Source: Apoda limacodes
Taxonomy: Eukaryota > Arthropoda > Insecta > Lepidoptera > Limacodidae
Length of the DNA stretch: 64,000 bases
Direction: 5' to 3'
Assembly (NCBI GenBank): GCA_946406115.1
Contig: OX291540.1
Location: forward strand, 8,180,563-8,244,562
Part shown: positions 57,602 to 64,000 of the stretch, piece by piece
Layout: every line of letters begins with the position of its first letter
How positions within the stretch are numbered: the stretch's first letter is position 1
Translations under genes and position numbers: made by a program
The notes under the pieces: generated by a model
Database searches by the model: none
What the model saw: only the letters and a program-made list of their open reading frames with translations
Told to the model about the DNA's origin: nothing

Positions 57602-57786
57602 TTTAGTTTTCCGTAGCCGAACGGCAAAATGCATTTAAAGTTGTTAAAAAAATGGTAAAATTAATATTTTACTATATTTTTTTTTGGACAAAGTTGATTC
57701 ACAAGTTTTTTGATATCCGCATAAATTTTCATTCTACGGAACCCTAACTTAATGCGTGAACGACACGCAATTGGTTGGATTTTCTT
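57602..57786 (+). repeat. Dispersed 'ccgtagccgaacggc' repeat
   Basis: It opens with tttagttttccgtagccgaa and cggcaaaa and closes with ttctacggaaccctaactta, gcgtgaacgacacgcaattg. The opening matches 14958. The closing gaacgacacgcaattggttg is the decayed gcgcgagtcggactcgcacttggccgg end. Confidence 0.5.
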
Positions 57787-57844
57787 TTTAAATTAACTTG
57801 GTTTCATAGCTAAGTTCATTGTTTACTAACATACGTATAACCAG

Positions 57845-58075
57845 CACTAGCTGTACCCGCGGTTTCGCCCGCGGTGAATTACTTTATCGGCGTACTTCCT
57901 ACCTACGGAAATATTACAGCATAAGGAAAGCAAGCTATTGAAGTAGCTATAGGAATTCGGTGATAGTTATTCCTGTGGGAACTTTTGAATTTTAGTTCAT
58001 GTACTCCACGTTGCTTACAAAAAGGAATTGCAGTCACATCAGAGCCCTGTGATTTCCAGTAGAAGCTGCTAGCTG
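57845..58075 (+). repeat. 'actagctgtacccgcggttt' dispersed repeat
   Basis: The head cactagctgtacccgcggtt, tcgcccgcggtg is the cleanest example in the window of this very common lepidopteran head. It is followed by decayed gaagtagctataggaattcg-type words also seen at 59320. Confidence 0.6.
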
Positions 58076-58231
58076 CTACTATGTAGAGTGTGAGCTGACC
58101 ATATTTGGAATAGCTTATATCATCATAATAAATTACATAGCGTACATTATAAATAAAATTAATTGATTTTTAATATTTGAAACTATCATTAACACCCTCA
58201 AATAAATAAAGAGTAAGAATTATTTATATGC

Positions 58232-58262
58232 AAGTCAAACTTACGCACCGAGGGTTCCGTAC
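58232..58262 (+). repeat. Scrap of gcaccgagggttccgta repeat
   Basis: The words agtcaaacttacgcaccgag and ggttccgtacttt are the right-hand word of the dispersed repeats at 9852 and 42858, with nothing else preserved. Confidence 0.45.
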
Positions 58263-58290
58263 TTTATAGATTTTTTTAACTTTCCATTAA

Positions 58291-58438
58291 TCAATCATAA
58301 TCAAAATCATTTATTTAATTTGGGCTACAATAATTGAGCACTTATGAATGTCACTACGTCATCGGTTCGTTAGTCTATAGAGCGGGAGACCTTGTACTGA
58401 GAAGAACCGGCAAGAAACTCAGCAAAGGCATTTCTTTT
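58291..58438 (-). mobile_element. LINE 3' UTR tail (aagaaccggcaagaaactca type)
   Basis: The plus strand begins aatcataatcaaaatcattt and ends gagaagaaccggcaagaaac, tcagcaaaggc. It is the minus-strand tail of a LINE of the kind at 38539-38669. Confidence 0.55.
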
Positions 58439-59319
58439 CTCCCTTTCTCTTACAGCGTCCACTTAAAATATTGGAAAATCCCCAATGAACTTAAACTTAG
58501 TGATCATGTTTATTATTACGTATATTTTACTTACAAATACCAATATATTGATAAATCTGATTTTTTCTCTGAAATTCTCTCATTTCTACAACCAACTTGA
58601 TTTTGCCATCAAATGCGTAGCACTGAAGGAATTCACTCCCTACTGCTTATGAATAATTCTGCCATTCGGACGGCTTATATTCTAAATTTGGTACGGAACC
58701 TTTTCCCAGCTACATAGAAAATCGATTTTAGTAATGAATTATCTATTAGTTGAATAATTGATCTAACTATAAAATGAATGTTTGATATAGGTATCCTAAT
58801 CTCATATTTTTTTAAAATCGAAAATGTAAAAAACTAGCCTAGGTACAACAGGTTCCCCCCCTTCTTACTATTAGTTATTATTTGATGATGCTGCCCAAAT
58901 GACCCATGCATAGTTTTGTTCTATCGGAGGTGTAACAAACGAAATATAATACAAATTCGTTATTAATTGACAATTTAAACCCTTTTCACTCGACATATTA
59001 CCAAAAAAAAGAACAAAACCGATTCTACGTCTTAAACATTAAAAAACTCATCCAATCCGCCGCGTCATTTCACTCATCGCTTCGACGATCTGAATAAAAG
59101 AAAAAAAAATTATTATAACTCGTTCTCCGGGATTTCATATTTTAAAATAAGAATCTGTGTTTTGAATAAGGAATCCGAGTTAGTGCTAAGTCACGTTCCC
59201 CGGTACAGATTGTATAATATTATGTCGATTGGTCGATTGTTTGTTGTTTTATTTTTATTTTTATTTTTACTCTACGTACACGGTCTGAAAACGTTCATTA
59301 GTTTTTAAATATATTTCTT
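58439..59319. other. AT-rich non-coding stretch
   Basis: No gene recognised. Confidence 0.45.
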
Positions 59320-59585
59320 CACTAGCTTCTGCTAGCGGCTTCACCCGCGCGAAATTCAGTTATCAGCATGAGTTTTCTACAACAACTACTTGATTATAGC
59401 AGACTATATTATACTTTAAAAGTTTGCTAAAGCTGTAGCTAAAGTTCGACCACGGTAGAATTTGGTAACAGTAATTCTATGAGGAACTTTCGAATTTTCC
59501 GGGATAAAAAGCCTATGTCCTTCTCTTTAAATATCTTTGTGCCGAATTCAGCTCAATTGGATGCTTCATGAAGTAAGGAAAAACC
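59320..59585 (+). repeat. 'actagcttctgctagcggct' dispersed repeat
   Basis: It opens with cactagcttctgctagcggc and ttcacccgcgcgaaattcag, then tccgggataaaaagcctatg and ccgaattcagctcaattgg. Block order matches 30819 but is better preserved. Non-coding. Confidence 0.6.
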
Positions 59586-59844
59586 AACAAACTTTCAAAA
59601 GCATTTATAATAAGTATTATTATGAATTGTAAAGCTACTTGTTATTTAATCACAGGGTTTCTGCAACAACATTCGACACACGTAGTATCTACATACCGAC
59701 TAACTTACCCCCGTGCAAAGTTTTGGTGTTGGGCGTACTACAAAAGTTTTGCTACGGAATTTCCCGGAATTTTTTGATTTTTTTTTTTACAAAATCAAAA
59801 TTCTTTACGGAAACAAATTTTTTAAAACAATTTTTAGTACTAAC

Positions 59845-59934
59845 GTTCGGACGGGCGGACAGACGAACATGATCAAATTATAATCTAAGGGTTAATTACA
59901 TCTGTAACCATTTGGCTGCGGAAGCCTTAAAATA
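59845..59934 (-). repeat. Dispersed 'ccatttggctgcggaagcct' repeat end
   Basis: The words gttcggacgggcggacagac, gaacatgatcaaattataat, gtaaccatttggctgcggaa are the inverted, decayed form of the end seen at 14958 and 57602. Confidence 0.45.
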
Positions 59935-60618
59935 CGACAATTAAGTTTTTTCATGAAATTATTAGTTTAAATTTAAATACGATTAAAATAATTACATTAT
60001 ACGCTTCTACATCCAAATTTTTTTTTTTTTACTTACCAACCTTTAACTAAAAAAACAATATTTTGGATGTACAATGTAACTTATATGGTAATTACAAAAA
60101 AAGTACTGTTTTTTTTATTATTTATAGTATTGATTACAGTCCACAATATAATGTTGCTCACTGTTCGTTCTGGGTCCGATCTTAGTCTGACAGGAGATTT
60201 GACCGGAACGTGACTGTTAGAGTTTGAATTCTTTAATACATTTCTTAGTTGAGAAAATTTTACCAGACCGAGATTGGGCCCAGAATTGGATTTGGCCTTA
60301 AATTGAAGCTAGCAGAAAAACACTACTGCAGGGCGTATCTTTCTGACTGTCAGGTGTCGTTGATTGTATCTCAAAATAGGTGTTAATTATGTACATAGGC
60401 GTGATTATGTATCATAGAATGAGTCTTAGACGTAATACGTATATGTAACGCAGGGTTTGAGGGTTCAATCAGCCCATAAACGAAAATCACTTTAAAAATA
60501 GTTGTGGTTTTGTATAAAATCCTTTTTCTAAGTATGAACTTATCATGAAACTGTGGCCTTTTTTCTTTTGTCACAAAGTATATTGTAAATGTCGACGTCG
60601 TATTGTATAGTCTTTGTT
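59935..60618. other. AT-rich non-coding stretch
   Basis: No gene recognised. Confidence 0.45.
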
Positions 60619-60863
60619 TGTAGACGTCCACTGCTCCCCCATATGTCTTCTCAACGGCCGGACCGTTCCCGAGCCACCCCATAGGTCGTCTGTCCACCGT
60701 GCCGGTCTTCTCACACTGCCACACATCCGATCCCTGGTCGCAACTTTAGAATCTACGATTATCCTTTCGACGAGCAATATGGCCTGCCCATTGCCACTTA
60801 AATTTTCTAATTAATTGAGCTATGGCGGTAACTTTGGTTACTCAGCGATTCTCTTTGTTTCGG
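60619..60863 (-). pseudogene. RTE-type LINE 3' end
   Basis: On the minus strand the frames read TKVTAIAQLI.KFKWQWAGHI-like sequence, then RRPARWTDDLWGGSGTVRPL and a closing EQWTSTNK. This is the C-terminus and tail of an RTE-type LINE, with at least one frame change. The layout matches the copy at 13943. Confidence 0.7.
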
Positions 60864-61308
60864 AATTATGTTTGGAAGTCCCATTTTTTATTAAAAAAAG
60901 TCTAAAATGAATGTACAATAAGTAAGTTTTACCTTTCAGAAACATAAATTTCAAAATTGGAAACAAGTTTAACATTAAGAATATGTGTGGTTGTCGACTT
61001 GCCGATAAAAGTATTGTGATCTTAATTAAACACAAGTTCTGTAGATAATCCTGAAAATTGTTTATAAGAACACAGACAAGACAAAAACAAGAACATTAAA
61101 AAAAAATCTTGTTTTTCTTATATTTCTTATACTTGAACAGTCGAATTATTTACACAAAGCGGATAACTTAGGATTATTAGCGGAGAATTTAATCTTAAGA
61201 TTTGACTTGGCTAGTTTTTACAAGTAAACCTAATTTTAGGAGGAGTAAGATATGTTGACTTTACAATATAAAAACAGTAACTAATCTGATACCTTAAAAC
61301 GAGCAATT
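60864..61308. other. AT-rich non-coding stretch
   Basis: No gene recognised. Confidence 0.45.
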
Positions 61309-61450
61309 CTTGTATATATGTATATATATAATTATATAATCTGAATCTCGGAAACGGCTCCAACTATTTTCATGAAATTTAGTATGCAGTGGGTTTCGGG
61401 GACGATAAATCGATTTAGCTTGGTTTCATTTCTAGAAAACGTCGTTTTAT
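61309..61450 (+). repeat. Helitron-like or other dispersed repeat head
   Basis: An alternating TA lead (tgtatatatgtatatatata) is followed by aatctcggaaacggctccaa, ttttcatgaaatttagtatg and tttcggggacgataaatcga. This is a common lepidopteran dispersed head, probably of a non-autonomous Helitron. No 3' end was found. Confidence 0.45.
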
Positions 61451-61590
61451 CCGTCTTTTCAGGCAGTGATAAACTGAAAAATGTGACTCTTCCTGACATA
61501 CCTGACATCCCCAGGTACTAAAAATAAAGAAGATAAGTTAATTAGCCAAATAAGATAACTTGTATGTGAAAACTAGCCAAGTCAAAACTA

Positions 61591-61804
61591 GTCTGGTGAC
61601 CTTCTACTGTATGTCACACACCGATGGGCACTAGCCATTGAGAGTCAGGGGGACGCATTGGCATGTAGCCTGGACATAGTGAAGGCGCACGATCGGGTCT
61701 GGCACCGGGGTCTTCTATCGAAGTTGCCATCTTACGGAGTGCCCAAGGGTTTGTGCAAATAGGCGGCTAGGTTCTTGTCCGACGGACACATACGAAACGT
61801 AGTT
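61591..61804 (+). pseudogene. Decayed CR1 (Zenon-like) LINE, left half
   Basis: The segment matches the LINE at 19447 from the gactggtgaccttcta region (about 19963) through motif A to the cgtagtt word (about 20174). Motif A survives as LDIVKAHDRVW, with Ala to Val and Phe to His changes. A Trp codon (tgg in LCKWVA) has become TAG near 61759. The left edge is abrupt near 61591. The right edge is the insertion point of another LINE, and the sequence resumes at 63040. Confidence 0.9.
61801..61804. repeat. Target-site duplication agtt (left)
   Basis: The bases agtt at 61801-61804 recur at 63040-63043. In the uninterrupted LINE at 19447 they occur once (cgtagttgacgg), so they mark the insertion site. 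Confidence 0.7.
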
Positions 61805-63039
61805 TATTTATTTATTATACACATTACAGGTTACAGACAATATATACAGTTTATTTATACAAACACTTAGTAAACAGACTGAAACCCTGCAGCATGTGTT
61901 TATATTACGTATAATACGCATTAGTAAAATATAAGTACAATGAAATACGGCTGAGAAACACGTCAAGTTAACTTAATCCAGACTAAATAATTGTTATTAG
62001 TTGTAAAAAAGAGAAAAAATAAAAAATAAAATAAAATATTCAAACAACATTCATTATACATATAGTTACTAAAGATTCACACACACTGACACACACACAG
62101 ACACACACAAAGAGCGAGAGACATTTACAAATAAATGTATACCTACTTAAAAGATAACTTAACATTTTTTAGGAACATTTTTAGGTTACTTTGATAAACA
62201 CTTACTTTTTTATTGTTCTTATCTTTAATTAAATCATTGTATTGACGACATATTCTTATAATGGGATTATAGTAGGACGTATTGTTTTTGTATACACAAA
62301 GGGTAAAGGATTTGGAGTAGCGAAACTTAAAGTTAGTATTAAAATTAATTAGCTATAGAAGATTAGCAGCATCAATAGAGGAGTGTATAATTTTGTGAAG
62401 ATATGAAAAAACGATAATTTTGCGGCGCTTCTCAAGTGTGTCGATGTTGAATCTATTAAGTCTACTTTCATACGTAGTAAGATGTCGATCCAGATTATAA
62501 CGGAAGCTTAGCATCCTTAAGAACTTTTTCTGCACTCGTTCAATACGATTAATTTGTACAGAATAGTAGGACGACCAAATTATGGAATTATATTCAATTT
62601 TACTCCTAATGAGTGCAATGTACAGGTATATTAAACTACGAGACATTTTAAAGTCCTTGGTAATTCTAAATATAAAGCCAGTCAGCTGGTTACTTTTCTG
62701 TATTATGTTTTCATAATGATGTTTAAAAGTTAGTTTCTATTCGAACAATACTCCTAAGTCATTAACAACAGCTTTTCGTTCAAGAGGTTTATTATTAATG
62801 ATATACTGGAACACACTTTTATGACCTTTACGGGAAAAAGTGATAACGGAACATTTTTTAACATTTAGAACCATGTGATTATAAGATTCGATCTAAGTCA
62901 TTTTGTAAAGATGAGAAATCATTATCATTTTTTATTTTCGAATAACAACATTTCAGATCGTTGGCATATAATAGGCAAGGATTATTTAGACAATCAACAA
63001 GGTCATTTATAAACACGATTAAGAAAAGCGGGTTGTATG
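61805..63039 (-). mobile_element. Jockey-type LINE inserted into the CR1 copy, 5'-truncated
   Basis: This 1,235-bp insert on the minus strand splits the CR1 remnant. Its 5' edge (63039 side) starts within RT: NPLFLIVFINDLVDCLNN, then LLYANDLKCCYSKIKNDND, where the YADD box is YAND. A later frame (62646-62353) reads SRSLIYLYIALIRSKIEYNS, IERVQKKFLRMLSFRY and LEKRRKIIVFSYLHK, the C-terminus of Jockey-type RTs. The 3' UTR follows and ends in an A/T-rich tail (plus strand tttatttatttattatacac). A CA-rich microsatellite lies at about 62080-62110. The element has frame breaks and is inactive. Confidence 0.85.
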
Positions 63040-64000
63040 AGTTGACAGTAGTTGCTCTGATAGCATGGACATTAATACTGGTGTCCTGCAAGGCTCTGTG
63101 CTGTCTCCTACGCTGTTTCTACTGCATATCAATGACATGTTGGATATCAACCCAACAACATACATTGCTATGCAGATGTCAGTACTGGAGACGCTTATTA
63201 CACGGGTCGTGCACATATCTCTCGTCCCGATGTGGAGAACTTGTGTTTCAAATGGAGACCACTCTGTCCAAGGAATCTGACTGGGGACGGGAAAACTAGG
63301 TCCGATTCAACCCTACAAACACACAAGTCTGCGCGTTCACCGCTAATAAAGCCCCATTCGCCGTGGTTCCACAATTCCAGAACATTCTCCATCTCCAAGA
63401 GCATTGGGGTCTTTGGTGTTGACTTCTCCAGCGATGTTCAGTTCCGAGATCAACGTGCTGCGAGAGCAAGCTGGCGTCCAAAAAACTTGGTGTACTCAAC
63501 AGAGCAAAGCGGTTGCTACTTTATAAGTCGCAAGTTTGGCCCCATATGGATAACTGCTGCCATCTCTGGGCGGGTTCACCCGGATACCAGCTTGGCTCAT
63601 TTGACTCGGTACAACGAAGGGCTGTAAGAATTGCCGACGATCCCAAACTCACTTGCCGTTTCGAGCCCCTAAGTCTGAGGAGAGACTTTGCCTCCATGTG
63701 TGTGTTCTACCGCTTGCACAATGGGATGTATTCTGAGGATTGTTCGAAATGATACCCACGGCTACTTTCTACCATCGTACCGCTCGTCATCGGCAGGGAA
63801 TTCATTTTCAAACTTTAAAACCGAAATGGTTGCATACAGTGCGGTTTCAGAGAAACTTCCTCCCGCGAACGCTCGGTTGTGGAATAATCTCCCTGCCAAG
63901 GTTTTTCTAAGGAATACAGTATGGGGTTCTTTAAGAATTAAGTTTTTTAAAGGTCGGCAACGCGCGAGTGTAAGCCCTGGTGTTGCAAGCGCCCATAAGC
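63040..64000 (+). pseudogene. Decayed CR1 (Zenon-like) LINE, right half, continues past window
   Basis: The match to the LINE at 19447 resumes at agttgacagtagttgctctg and runs to the window end near the last codons. Motif B is kept as GVLQGSVLSPTLFLLHIND (Pro to Leu). The catalytic box is YADV, the second Asp lost, after a small insertion (aacccaac). A deletion removes several codons after the gatgtggagaacttg region. Frames shift repeatedly (63065-63280, 63232-63627, 63513-63752). The C-terminal motifs YKSQVWPHMDNCCHLWAGSP and FDSVQRRAVRIADDP remain readable. Confidence 0.92.

Noticed and set aside
61805..63039. Insert as an LTR retrotransposon
   Set aside because: No LTRs, and the RT motifs, truncation at one end and A/T-rich tail at the other are those of a non-LTR element.

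Overview
This is a eukaryotic, AT-rich stretch that reads as a lepidopteran (moth or butterfly) nuclear genome. The attribution rests on repeat types typical of that order: CR1/Jockey-group LINEs of the Zenon kind, RTE-type LINE tails, mariner remnants, non-autonomous Helitrons ending in CTAG, and many dispersed elements carrying the hallmark words gggttccgta and gtgcgagtc...ctcgca. I find no complete host protein-coding gene, no tRNA, no intact rRNA gene and no CRISPR array. The only long coding frame is a reverse transcriptase.

Layout. 1-4.5 kb: AT-rich DNA with a degenerate 75-bp tandem satellite (1137-1690). 4.6-5.35 kb: a CpG-rich block that could be a promoter or first-exon region. 6.6-15 kb: a mosaic of dispersed repeats, a 21-bp minisatellite, a sharp 29-bp-arm hairpin (13047-13120) and RTE pieces in both orientations. 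17-21.3 kb: LINE tails, then the best preserved element, a 5'-truncated CR1-type LINE with an uninterrupted RT frame (19447-21186) and poly-A tail. 23.07-27.34 kb: an apparently perfect 2,133-bp direct tandem duplication. 27.35-29.32 kb: a run of Helitron-like heads ending in a 212-bp Helitron with clean TC...CTAG ends. 29.5-46 kb: mostly gene-free DNA with small foldback elements, a cysteine-rich (CXC/tesmin-like) coding remnant, a 102-bp tandem pair and 5S-rRNA-derived SINE pieces. 45.7-47.15 kb: an N-terminal mariner transposase remnant on the minus strand, then a pogo/Tigger-like inverted-repeat element containing a C-terminal mariner remnant. 47.9-60.9 kb: more RTE and CR1 tails, a different non-LTR RT remnant (54462-55130), one possible host exon (53696-53822) and a GC spike (48630-48680). 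61.6-64 kb: a decayed CR1 copy split by a minus-strand Jockey-type LINE, flanked by a 4-bp duplication.

The elements do not form a pathway. The window looks like a repeat graveyard in an intergenic, intronic or heterochromatic setting. The most notable items are the 2,133-bp duplication, the nested LINE insertion, the mariner inside the pogo-like element, the 5S-derived SINE whose body carries the same gttccgta word as other local repeats, and two unexplained hairpins. All similarity calls were made by eye from recalled family motifs, with no database search.
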